From the NCBI RefSeq assembly GCF_900119165.1, contig NZ_FPJG01000006.1:5704001-5768000 (forward strand): a stretch of DNA of 64,000 nt, written 5' to 3'. The position numbers and the translations under genes are program-made. The stretch comes from Amycolatopsis australiensis (GTDB lineage Bacteria; Actinomycetota; Actinomycetes; Mycobacteriales; Pseudonocardiaceae). Positions 49,579 to 57,170 of the stretch are shown here, piece by piece (the stretch's first letter is position 1; each line of letters starts with the position of its first letter). The notes beneath the pieces are model-generated. The model searched no databases, was not told the origin of the DNA, and saw only the letters and a program-made list of their open reading frames with translations.

Positions 49579-50703
49579 TCAGCCGCAGGCGCGGAACCCG
49601 GCGCCGGTCCAGGGCAGGGCCAGCTCGGAGAACAGCGCGAGCCGTTCGGCGGCGGTGTCGATCGTGCGGTCGATACCCGGCACCACGAACCGGCGCTCGG
49701 GCCCGGTCCCGGCGGTCCGGACCCAGTCCGGCGGCAGCGGCCGGGGCTCGGGCGCGTCGCGCACGGCCTCCACCAGCGCGGTGAACGCGCGGGTCTCGCC
49801 CAGCGGGGCCAGCAGCGGTACCGCGTCGCGGACGTGCTCGACGAGGTTTTCCAGCAGGTCGCGCGGTGGCCCGACCGGCACCGGCTCGCCGCCCGCGACG
49901 ACGAGGTCGGTCTTGTAGTGCCAGCGGATCCGTCCGTCCGTGCCGTGGATCAGGACGTACGGCTCGTGGTCGGCCTCGGCGTCGAGCGTCGCGGCGACGA
50001 CGACGTCCGGTGCCCCGGCGAACCGCAGGCGCGCGCACGCCGTGTCGTCGGACTCGATGTCGCGGGCGCGGTACAGCTCGACGGTGATGTGCTCGGGCTG
50101 GACGCCGGCGGTGCCGTTGACCAGCAGCGCCGTCGCGACGGCGTGGGCGAACGGGTTGGTCAGGGCGCCGTCCACGACCGGCAGCCCGCCGACGCGGCGG
50201 CGGCCGGCCCACTCGGCGCGCTGGAAGTACCGGTCCCGCCGGATCCACGCGCCCGCCGCGGCGATCCCGGTGACCGTCCCGATCTCGCCGCGGGCGAGCG
50301 CCGCACGGACCACGGGCACCGCGGCCGACCCGAAGCTCTGGAACCCGACCTGGCAGGCCCGGTCCCGCGCCAGGCGCTCCAGCTCGGCGAACGCCGCCAG
50401 GTCCAGCACCGGCGGCTTCTCCACGAGCAGGTGGCAGCCCGCGGCGAGGGCGAGCCGGGCCAGCGGCAGGTGGGTGTGCGGCGGGGTCGCCACGACGGCG
50501 ATGTCGGCCCCGGCCAGGACGTCGCCCGCGTCGCGGGTGACGACCGCGCCGTCGGGCAGCAGCGCCCGGGCTTCCGCCGGCGGCTCCCGGACGTCGCACG
50601 CGCCCGCGAGCACGATCTCGCCCCGGTCGTGCAGGGCACGGGCGCGGCGCAGGTGGGTCAGCGCGTGCCCGGCCGTGCCGAAGACGACCACCGACGGCCT
50701 CAT
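49579..50703 (-). CDS. Gfo/Idh/MocA family oxidoreductase (2), paralogue of the gene at 54575
   Basis: A 374-residue Gfo/Idh/MocA protein (VVVFGTAGHALTHLRRARALHD, VVATPPHTHLPL, EKPPVLDLAAF). It shares long conserved blocks with the protein encoded at 54575-55765, including FQSFGS, AAGAWIR, VVDGALTNPF, DIESDDTAC and VPLLAPL, so the two are close paralogues. The ATG overlaps the YesL stop (ATGA). Unusually, the motif normally holding catalytic His reads NPFAHAVATALL. Likely acts on a pectin-derived sugar. Confidence 0.9.
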   Translation of the reverse strand: MRPSVVVFGTAGHALTHLRRARALHDRGEIVLAGACDVREPPAEARALLPDGAVVTRDAGDVLAGADIAVVATPPHTHLPLARLALAAGCHLLVEKPPVLDLAAFAELERLARDRACQVGFQSFGSAAVPVVRAALARGEIGTVTGIAAAGAWIRRDRYFQRAEWAGRRRVGGLPVVDGALTNPFAHAVATALLVNGTAGVQPEHITVELYRARDIESDDTACARLRFAGAPDVVVAATLDAEADHEPYVLIHGTDGRIRWHYKTDLVVAGGEPVPVGPPRDLLENLVEHVRDAVPLLAPLGETRAFTALVEAVRDAPEPRPLPPDWVRTAGTGPERRFVVPGIDRTIDTAAERLALFSELALPWTGAGFRACG

Positions 50704-51257
50704 GCGCGGCCGCCGGTCGCGACCGCGGCCAGGGCCAGCGGCCCGGCCACGACGAGGGCCAGGATCGGCAGCATCCAGACGAGCACCACCGCGAGGCCGG
50801 CCGCTCCGGCCAGCAGCAGCGCGTGCCCCGGCGACGCCGCGGTTTCGCGCGCGGCCACGGCGATCGCCCGGCGCCATGACGGCTCCCCGGCGGCGAAGAC
50901 CGCGCACGTCCGCACAGCGACGACGGCGGCCGCCGCCGCGAGCAGCCACAGCGCGGTCCGCAGCACCCCCGCCCCCGCCATCGAGCCGGCCACCTCCAGG
51001 TCGACCGCGAACAGCACGGCCACCGCGAGACAGCCGAGCGCGAACGGCACCCCGCCGCGGGCGGCCTGCCGGAAGTCGGCCCAGAACGTCGTCCACAGTG
51101 GACGCGCGAGGCCGTGTCGCGCGCGGTCGAGGACCCGGCAGCCCGCGGCGAACGCCGGGGCCGCGGTCACCACCGGCGCCGACGCGAGCGCCACGAGCAG
51201 GCCCGCCAGCAGGCAGTCCGAGAAGTCGGTGAGCCCGGTTCGCCACCGGTTCCGCAT
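50700..51257 (-). CDS. YesL/DUF624-family membrane protein
   Basis: A 185-residue membrane protein with four or five hydrophobic helices. The N-terminal pattern LLAGLLVALASAPVVTAAPAFAAGCRVLDR...WTTFWADFRQAARGG matches DUF624; the Bacillus member YesL is encoded with the rhamnogalacturonan importer YesOPQ. The ATG at 51257 is preferred (AAGGGG 8 nt upstream); a GTG at 51266 overlaps the permease stop. It may assist the importer. Confidence 0.75.
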   Translation of the reverse strand: MRNRWRTGLTDFSDCLLAGLLVALASAPVVTAAPAFAAGCRVLDRARHGLARPLWTTFWADFRQAARGGVPFALGCLAVAVLFAVDLEVAGSMAGAGVLRTALWLLAAAAAVVAVRTCAVFAAGEPSWRRAIAVAARETAASPGHALLLAGAAGLAVVLVWMLPILALVVAGPLALAAVATGGRA

Positions 51258-51262
51258 GGTCG

Positions 51263-52108
51263 TCACCCCTTCAGGCCACTGGTGCTCACGCCTTCGACCA
51301 GCAGGCGCTGGAAGGCGAGGAAGAACAGCACGATCGGGACGAGCGCGAGCGCCGACATGGCGAACATCGCGCCGAAGTCCGATTCGCTGCTGGTGTCGAC
51401 GAACAGCCGCAGGCCGAGCGGCACGGTGAACTTCTCCGTGTCGTTCAGGTACACCATCTGCGTGAAGAAGTCGTTCCACGTCCAGATGAACGTGAAGATC
51501 GACGTCGTGACCAGCGCCGGTTTCGACAGCGGCAGCACGACGTGCCAGAACGTCCGGTAGACCGAGCAGCCGTCGATCGTCGCCGCCTCGTCGAGCTCGC
51601 GCGGGATCCCGCGCATGAACTGGACGATGAGGAACACGAAGAACGCCTCGGTGGCCAGCAGCTTCGGCAGGATCAGCGGGACGAACGTGTTGACGAGCCC
51701 GGCCTGCTGGAAGATGACGTACTGCGGGATGAGCGTGACGTGGTAGGGCAGCATCAGGGTCGTGATCATGAACGCGAACAGCGCCCCGCGGAAGCGGAAC
51801 TTCAGCCGCGCGAAGGCGAACGCGGCCAGCGAGCACGACAGCACGTTGGCGATCACCGACAGCCCGGCGACGAGCACCGAGTTGAGGAAGAACCGCCCGA
51901 ACCCGACGCCCGCGGCGCCTTCCCAGCCTTTCGTGTACCCGTCGGAGACGAACCGCGTCGGCAGCAGCGAAAGCCGCGAGAGGATCTCGTCCGGCGGCTT
52001 CACCGACGCGAACGCCAGCCACACCAGGGGATACAGCACGACGGCGACGCCGGCCAGGCACAGCACGTGCCAGCCGAGCGACCGGGCCGTGCGCGGCACG
52101 ACGGTCAT
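51263..52108 (-). CDS. Carbohydrate ABC transporter permease, MalG type
   Basis: A 281-residue inner-membrane permease with six segments. The EAA loop that contacts the ATPase reads DEAATIDGCSVYRTFWHVVLPL near residue 190. The C-terminus GVSTSGLKG is typical of the CUT1 MalG group. The ATG overlaps the preceding permease stop (ATGA). Works with the MalF-type permease and the lipoprotein upstream; the ATPase must come from elsewhere. Confidence 0.94.
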   Translation of the reverse strand: MTVVPRTARSLGWHVLCLAGVAVVLYPLVWLAFASVKPPDEILSRLSLLPTRFVSDGYTKGWEGAAGVGFGRFFLNSVLVAGLSVIANVLSCSLAAFAFARLKFRFRGALFAFMITTLMLPYHVTLIPQYVIFQQAGLVNTFVPLILPKLLATEAFFVFLIVQFMRGIPRELDEAATIDGCSVYRTFWHVVLPLSKPALVTTSIFTFIWTWNDFFTQMVYLNDTEKFTVPLGLRLFVDTSSESDFGAMFAMSALALVPIVLFFLAFQRLLVEGVSTSGLKG

Positions 52109-53079
52109 GACCGCTCCTCGGCGTCGTCGTAGAACACCCACAGCTTCGCGGTCTTGAACACGATCGCCGTGACGATCGCGATCACCGCCAGCAGCACCCA
52201 CGCCATCGCGGACGCGTAGCCCATGCGGAAGTCCTGGAAGCCGACCTCGAACAGGTAGAGCGTGTAGAACAGGTCCGCGTCGGCGGGCCCGCCGCGGCCG
52301 CCGCCGATGACGAACGCCGGCGTGAACGCCTGGAACGCGTGGATGGCCTCCATCACCAGGTTGAAGAAGATCACCGGGGACAGCATCGGCAGCGTGATGT
52401 GCCGGAACCGGCGCAGCGCGCCGGCGCCGTCGATCGCGGCCGCTTCGTGCAGCTCCGCCGGGATCTGCTTGAGCCCGGCCAGGAAGATCACCATCGGCGC
52501 GCCGAACTGCCACACGCCGAGCAGCACGATCGAGGCGAGGCTGAACTGCGGGTCGTCGACCCAGCTCGGGGTGTGCCAGCCCAAGAAGGCCAGCACCTCG
52601 TTGACCGGGCCGCCGCCGGTGAACAGCGCCCGCCACACCAGCGCCGCCGCGACACTCGCGCCGAGCAGCGAAGGCGCGTAGAACGCCGCGCGGTAGAAGC
52701 CGTTCGCGCCACGCCGGGTGTTGAGCAGCATGGCCACCAGCAGCGAGACGGTGAGCTTCACCGGCACCGAGACCAGGACGTAGATCGAGGTCACCTGCAC
52801 CGACTGCAGGTACCGGTCGTCGTCGGTGAACAGGTGCGTGAAGTTGCCGAATCCGACCCACTTCGGCGTCGTGAACAAGTCGTAGTCGGTGAAGGACAGG
52901 TACAGCGACACGACCATCGGGCCGACGGTCAGCGCCACCGCGCCCAGCAGCCACGGCGTGAGGAAGGCGAAGGCCGCCGGCTGTCCGTTCCGGCGGCGGC
53001 GGGCCGGCCGGTCCCGCCGCCGGACGCGGGTGGCCGCCTGCGGGGCGAGCGGCGGGTCCGGGGTGCGCACGGTCGTCAT
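52105..53079 (-). CDS. Carbohydrate ABC transporter permease, MalF type
   Basis: A 324-residue CUT1 permease. A basic N-terminal stretch (TRVRRRDRPARRRRNGQ) precedes six membrane segments; the EAA loop reads HEAAAIDGAGALRRFRHITLPML near residue 228. It starts 3 bp after the binding-protein stop. It forms the heterodimeric channel with the MalG-type protein. Confidence 0.94.
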   Translation of the reverse strand: MTTVRTPDPPLAPQAATRVRRRDRPARRRRNGQPAAFAFLTPWLLGAVALTVGPMVVSLYLSFTDYDLFTTPKWVGFGNFTHLFTDDDRYLQSVQVTSIYVLVSVPVKLTVSLLVAMLLNTRRGANGFYRAAFYAPSLLGASVAAALVWRALFTGGGPVNEVLAFLGWHTPSWVDDPQFSLASIVLLGVWQFGAPMVIFLAGLKQIPAELHEAAAIDGAGALRRFRHITLPMLSPVIFFNLVMEAIHAFQAFTPAFVIGGGRGGPADADLFYTLYLFEVGFQDFRMGYASAMAWVLLAVIAIVTAIVFKTAKLWVFYDDAEERS

Positions 53080-53082
53080 CGG

Positions 53083-54366
53083 CTAGGCCAGCCCCTTCTC
53101 GGCTTCCGCCATGAACCGGGTGACCGCGTCGTCGATGCCGAGCCGGCCGAACGCGACCTCCTCGTAGGTGCGCTGCAGCAGCTTCTGGATCGCACCCGCC
53201 CCCTTGGGCGGCACCGGCGGCGCGGCCCCGAGCTTCGGTTCGAGCGCGGCCTCGTAGTCGTAGAGCGTCTTGTCGGCGCCTGTCGCGGCCTTCGCCAGTT
53301 CGGCGCGGACCTTGAGGTTCGGCGCCAGCCCGCGGTCGGTCCCGGCGATCCGGCCCGCTTCGGGGTCGTTGACGAGGAAGTCGACGAGCTTCGCGGCGGC
53401 CTCCTGCTGCCGGCTGCGCGCGGACACCGCGAGGAACATCGACGGCCGCCGGTACTGCCCGGTGGTCCCGCTCGCGTCCGTCGGGTACGGCGCCACGTCC
53501 AGCGGCTTGCCGTTCGCCTTCCGGTAGGCGGGCAGCAGGTTGTCGTAGGCGAACTCGGAACCGGTCAGCTTCTTCCCGAGCGGCGACTGCTCGGGCGAGG
53601 TGTTGTAGGACGCGGTGACGTCGGCCGGTGACGCGCCCTCGCTGTCGCGGAACCGGCTCGCCAGCTGCCAGTACCGGCGCAGGTCGCCGGCGGTGAAGCC
53701 GAGCTTGCCGTCCGGGGTGTAGAACTGCTTGCCCTGCTGGCGCAGCCAGATTTCCAGCGTCGTGTCGAGGATGCCGAAGTCGGTCGTGCCGCGCGGACCG
53801 CCGGCGGCGCTCACCTTCCGCGTCGCGTCGGCGAACTGGTCCCAGGTCAGGCCCTTCGCCGGGTCCGCGCCGGCGGCCTGGAACGCGGCGGGGTCGTAGA
53901 GCATCGCGGGCGTGTTCTGTGCCCACGGCACCGCGTACCGCTTGCCCCGGTACACGCCGGTGGCCGCCAGCTCCGGGTTGACGTCGGCCAGCGAGATCGC
54001 CTTGCCCGCGCCCTGGTTCAGGTCGGCCAGCACGTTCCGCCCGCCGTACTCGGCGAGGTAGCGCGTGTCGACGTTGAGCACGTCCGGCGGGTTGCCGCCC
54101 GCCGTCTGCGTCGCCAGCTTCTCCCAGTAGGCCGCATACGCCGAGAACGACGTCTGGACCTTGATCTCCGGGTTCTTGCGCTGGAACAGCGCGACCGCCT
54201 TCTTCGTCAGGGTGGCGCGGCCATCACTGCCCCACCAGGCGAACGTGATGGTCACGTCCCCACCGCTGCCGCCGGATCCCGAGCCGCACGCGGCCACCCC
54301 GGTCAGCAGCAGCGGGACCACCGCGGCCAGCGCGACGAGAGTCCGTCTCTCCGTTGTCCGACGCAT
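53083..54366 (-). CDS. Extracellular sugar-binding lipoprotein of the ABC importer
   Basis: A 427-residue solute-binding lipoprotein. The lipobox LTGVAAC puts the lipidated Cys at residue 27, followed by a Gly/Ser linker and DVTITFAWWGSDGRATL, then the family-1 binding fold (NPPDVLNVDTRYLAEYGGRN). It captures the oligosaccharide and passes it to the two permeases. It is the first gene of an operon of eight closely spaced genes (54366 down to 46129). Two LacI-type sites lie 35 and 148 bp upstream. Confidence 0.94.
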   Translation of the reverse strand: MRRTTERRTLVALAAVVPLLLTGVAACGSGSGGSGGDVTITFAWWGSDGRATLTKKAVALFQRKNPEIKVQTSFSAYAAYWEKLATQTAGGNPPDVLNVDTRYLAEYGGRNVLADLNQGAGKAISLADVNPELAATGVYRGKRYAVPWAQNTPAMLYDPAAFQAAGADPAKGLTWDQFADATRKVSAAGGPRGTTDFGILDTTLEIWLRQQGKQFYTPDGKLGFTAGDLRRYWQLASRFRDSEGASPADVTASYNTSPEQSPLGKKLTGSEFAYDNLLPAYRKANGKPLDVAPYPTDASGTTGQYRRPSMFLAVSARSRQQEAAAKLVDFLVNDPEAGRIAGTDRGLAPNLKVRAELAKAATGADKTLYDYEAALEPKLGAAPPVPPKGAGAIQKLLQRTYEEVAFGRLGIDDAVTRFMAEAEKGLA

Positions 54367-54400
54367 CGAGCTCTCCGTTCTCAGCCGGTCAGCACTTTTC

Positions 54401-54413
54401 TGAAACGCTGTCA
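54401..54413. promoter_or_regulatory. Degenerate LacI-type site upstream of the importer operon
   Basis: TGAAACGCTGTCA has TGA/TCA ends around an imperfect A-CGCT core, like a weakened version of the TGAAAGCGCTTTCA-type sites in this locus. It lies 35 bp upstream of the binding-protein start. Confidence 0.4.
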
Positions 54414-54513
54414 GCGCGCTCACGGTAGGCAGTGCGGCTCGTCCGTGTCAACGATCGAAACGACGCTGCAACCCTTGTGCAGCAACGGTTTCCATGGTTT
54501 CCGGGCGCGTTGA

Positions 54514-54525
54514 GAAAGCGCTTAC
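54514..54525. promoter_or_regulatory. LacI-family operator GAAAGCGCTTAC
   Basis: Palindromic except for one pair, with the AGCGCT core. It is followed by CGAACCGG, so the stretch 54516-54533 repeats the right half of the 30-bp palindrome at 55930-55959 with one base missing. It lies about 150 bp upstream of the importer operon. Confidence 0.65.
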
Positions 54526-54574
54526 CGAACCGGTGCCGGATGGCGGGTCCGTCAGCGCGATGCACCGGAACGGG

Positions 54575-55765
54575 CTATCCGGTGCGTTCCGGCGCCGGGC
54601 CGCCGGGCCGCCCGGCACTCGCCCACGGGACGCCGATTTCCGAAAACAGCGCCAGCCGGTCCGCGGCGACGGCGACCTCTTCGCCGATCCCCCGCACCAC
54701 CGGATGCCGGCTCGCGCCTTCGCCCGCCGTGCGGATCCAGCCCGCCGGGATCCGCGACGGCGAGGGCGCGTCCCGCACGGCCTCGACCACCGAGGCGAAC
54801 GCGCGGGTGGCCGACAGCGGGGCGAGCAGTGGCACGTCCGCCGGATCCCGGTGGTGGGCCACCAGGTTGCGCAGCAGGTCGACCGGGGCACCGAGGTGGA
54901 CCCGCTCGTCGTCCAGTTCGAGCCGGTGGCTCTTGTACCAGAACTTCGCCCGCCCCTTCGACCCGTGCACGACGACGTAGGGCTCGTGGTCCTGCTCGGC
55001 GCACAGTGACGCGGCGACGACGATCTCCGGCCCGCGGTGGAACCGGATGCGCAGGCACGCCGTGTCGTCGGCTTCGATGTCCCGGGTGCCGTACAGCTCC
55101 AGGGCGATCTCCGCCGGGTCGCGCGCGGCGACCCCGCCCACCAGCAGTGCGGTGGCCACCGCGTGGGAGAACGGGTTGGTCAGCGCGCCGTCGACGACGG
55201 CTTCGCCGTCCAGCCACCGGCGGCCCGCCCACGGGTTGCGCCGGTAGTAGGCGTCGGTGCGGATCCACGCGCCGGCCGCGCCGACCCCGGCCACCTCGCC
55301 GAGCCGCCCCGCCGCGATCGCCGCCCGCAGCACCGGCAACGCCGGCGAGCCGAAGCTCTGGAACCCGGTCTGGCACGCCGATCCGTGCTCGGCAGCCAGC
55401 CGGGACAGCGTGGTGAACCCGGCGAGGTCGAGCACCGGCGGGGTCTCCAGCAGCAGGTCACTGCCCGCCCGCAGCACCGCGCCGCCGACGCCGACGTGCG
55501 CGTGCGGCGGGGTGGCGACCACGGTGATGTCGGGGCGGCAGCGGCGGAGCAGGTCGTCCACGCCGACGTGCGCCGTGCCGCCCTCGGGCAGCAGCGCGAC
55601 CGCGGCGGCCGAGGGCACCCGGATGTCGGCCATGCCGGCGAACCGCACGAGGCCTTCGTCGTGCAGGATGCGGGCGCGGTGCAGGTAGCTGAAGGCGTAG
55701 CCGGACGTGCCGACCACGGCCAGCTTCGGCCGGTCCGCGACGGCGCGGCGCCTGCTCCCCGACAT
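54575..55765 (-). CDS. Gfo/Idh/MocA family oxidoreductase (3), paralogue of the gene at 49579
   Basis: A 396-residue Gfo/Idh/MocA protein (LAVVGTSGYAFSYLHRARILHD, VVATPPHAHVGVG, ETPPVLDLAGF). The usual EKP lysine motif reads ETP here, whereas the paralogue at 49579 has EKP; the Lys is normally catalytic, so activity may differ or be lost. It shares long blocks with that paralogue. ATG 55765 is preferred over a GTG within the basic N-terminal extension. Transcribed separately, 209 bp upstream of the importer operon, with its own operator at 55930. Confidence 0.88.
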   Translation of the reverse strand: MSGSRRRAVADRPKLAVVGTSGYAFSYLHRARILHDEGLVRFAGMADIRVPSAAAVALLPEGGTAHVGVDDLLRRCRPDITVVATPPHAHVGVGGAVLRAGSDLLLETPPVLDLAGFTTLSRLAAEHGSACQTGFQSFGSPALPVLRAAIAAGRLGEVAGVGAAGAWIRTDAYYRRNPWAGRRWLDGEAVVDGALTNPFSHAVATALLVGGVAARDPAEIALELYGTRDIEADDTACLRIRFHRGPEIVVAASLCAEQDHEPYVVVHGSKGRAKFWYKSHRLELDDERVHLGAPVDLLRNLVAHHRDPADVPLLAPLSATRAFASVVEAVRDAPSPSRIPAGWIRTAGEGASRHPVVRGIGEEVAVAADRLALFSEIGVPWASAGRPGGPAPERTG

Positions 55766-55929
55766 GGGTCTCCGATCGGCGCGACCGGGCTGCGGCCGTG
55801 CGGGAACTGACGAATGGGCAGTTCGGGAGAAACTTCCGGTGGTCACGGTAGGGCGTTCGCGACAAGTGTGTCAATATCCGGGACACGCGGTCGAATTCGT
55901 CGAAGGCCGGATACTCCGAACGGCGGTGG

Positions 55930-55959
55930 CCGGTTCGAGTAAGCGCTTACTCGAACCGG
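55930..55959. promoter_or_regulatory. Perfect 30-bp palindrome with LacI-type core
   Basis: The sequence is perfectly self-complementary from 55930 to 55959, centred between 55944 and 55945, with the core GTAAGCGCTTAC and CCGG ends. It sits 165 bp upstream of the oxidoreductase gene and 8 bp past the PL1 stop. It could be a high-affinity operator, the PL1 terminator, or both. Confidence 0.7.
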
Positions 55960-55967
55960 TTCCTCAC

Positions 55968-56945
55968 TCAGATCCGGCCGGCGCCCGCGCCCGCGGTCAC
56001 GGTGGCCTTGACCGTGGAAGTCGGTTCCAGGGTGAAGGAATACGGCGCCGTGGTCATACTCCCGGTCCGCGTGATCTTGTTCGTGCAGCCGCCGAAGGAG
56101 TTGCCCGACTCGTTCAGGTAGCCGTCGACATCGCTGTCACCGGTCGTTTCGAGGCACACCTTCGTGCTTTCGAAGACGTTGTTCTGCGCGAGGAACTGCG
56201 CGCCCATGCGCGAATGCACGGCGGAATCGGCCACGCCGTGGAAATAGTTGTCGTAGGCGTGGCCGGTGCCGAACCGCAGGCTCGGCAGCCGCGAGTTCAC
56301 GTTCTCGAACCAGTTGTGGCTGTAGGTGACGTGCAGCTTGCCGGTGTCCTCGGCGGCGTTGCTGTCGCTGTGCCCGACGAGGGAGACCTTGTAGTGGTCG
56401 TGGAACTTGTTCCACGACACGGTGATCGCGTCGGCGCCGTGGGTGATGTCGAGCAGCCCGTCGTAGTAGTCCTTGCCGTGGTCGAGGTCGGAGGACAGGT
56501 CGTTGTGGTCGATCCACACGTGGTTCGCGCCGCGCAGGATCTGGATCGCGTCGGTGCCGACGGCCTTCGCGATCACGAGGTTGCGGATGATCACGTTCGA
56601 CGACTTGTCCACCGACAGCCCGCCGCCGGTGAACCCGGAGCCGGAGCCGACGCCGAGGATCGTCTTGTTCGACCCGATCTTCACCAGCGTCTTGGCCGGG
56701 AGGGCGAGCTTCCCGCTCACCTTGACCGTCCGCGCGGTGGCGTCCGCGACGGCACTGGTGAACGCCGACGCCGTCGACACGGTGACGGTCGCGCCGCCGG
56801 CACCGCCGGTCGTGCCGGCGCCGAAGCCGGCGGGGGAACTTTCGTAGGCCGCGTTGGCGATTCCCGCGGGGACGGCGACGGCCGTCGCCGCGGCGAGCGC
56901 GGCCGTGGCGAGCACGCGCAGGGAGAACTCGGCTTTCCTGGTCAT
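55968..56945 (-). CDS. Pectate lyase, PL1 family
   Basis: A 325-residue secreted PL1 lyase with signal peptide ending IANA. Signatures: NKTILGVGSGSGF, VWIDHNDLSSDLDHGKDYYDGLLDITHGADAITVSWNKFHDHYKVSLVG, and SRLPSLRFGTGHAYDNYF, holding the calcium Asp residues and the catalytic Arg. It diverges from the lacI gene, and the shared 225-bp region carries repeated operator-like motifs. It would cleave demethylated homogalacturonan. Confidence 0.94.
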   Translation of the reverse strand: MTRKAEFSLRVLATAALAAATAVAVPAGIANAAYESSPAGFGAGTTGGAGGATVTVSTASAFTSAVADATARTVKVSGKLALPAKTLVKIGSNKTILGVGSGSGFTGGGLSVDKSSNVIIRNLVIAKAVGTDAIQILRGANHVWIDHNDLSSDLDHGKDYYDGLLDITHGADAITVSWNKFHDHYKVSLVGHSDSNAAEDTGKLHVTYSHNWFENVNSRLPSLRFGTGHAYDNYFHGVADSAVHSRMGAQFLAQNNVFESTKVCLETTGDSDVDGYLNESGNSFGGCTNKITRTGSMTTAPYSFTLEPTSTVKATVTAGAGAGRI

Positions 56946-57008
56946 CAGGCACCTCGGAGGGGGGATGGACCCGTGGCCCGGAGCGGGTCACGGCGGAGAC
57001 TCCGTTGT

Positions 57009-57123
57009 ACGATTTGCAGCAAAACCCGGTCAACGATTTGCAGCGTTTTCAGCCCAAGCCCAGCCGAATGGCCGTGCGGCGGCGCGATCCCCGCCCGCGC
57101 AAGGCACTTCGTTGTTGACAACG
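57009..57123. promoter_or_regulatory. Shared regulatory region of PL1 lyase and lacI
   Basis: ACGATTTGCAGC occurs twice (57009-57020 and 57033-57044), 24 bp apart; the first is part of the near-palindrome TTTGCAGCAAA. Further along, CGTTGT-TG-ACAACG (57110-57123) is an inverted repeat and contains TTGACA, a -35-like hexamer for the lacI gene. The layout suggests autoregulation and cross-control. Confidence 0.5.
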
Positions 57124-57170
57124 CTGCCGCGCGTTTCCATGATGTGCAGCGACCCTGCCGAGGAGTTGCC

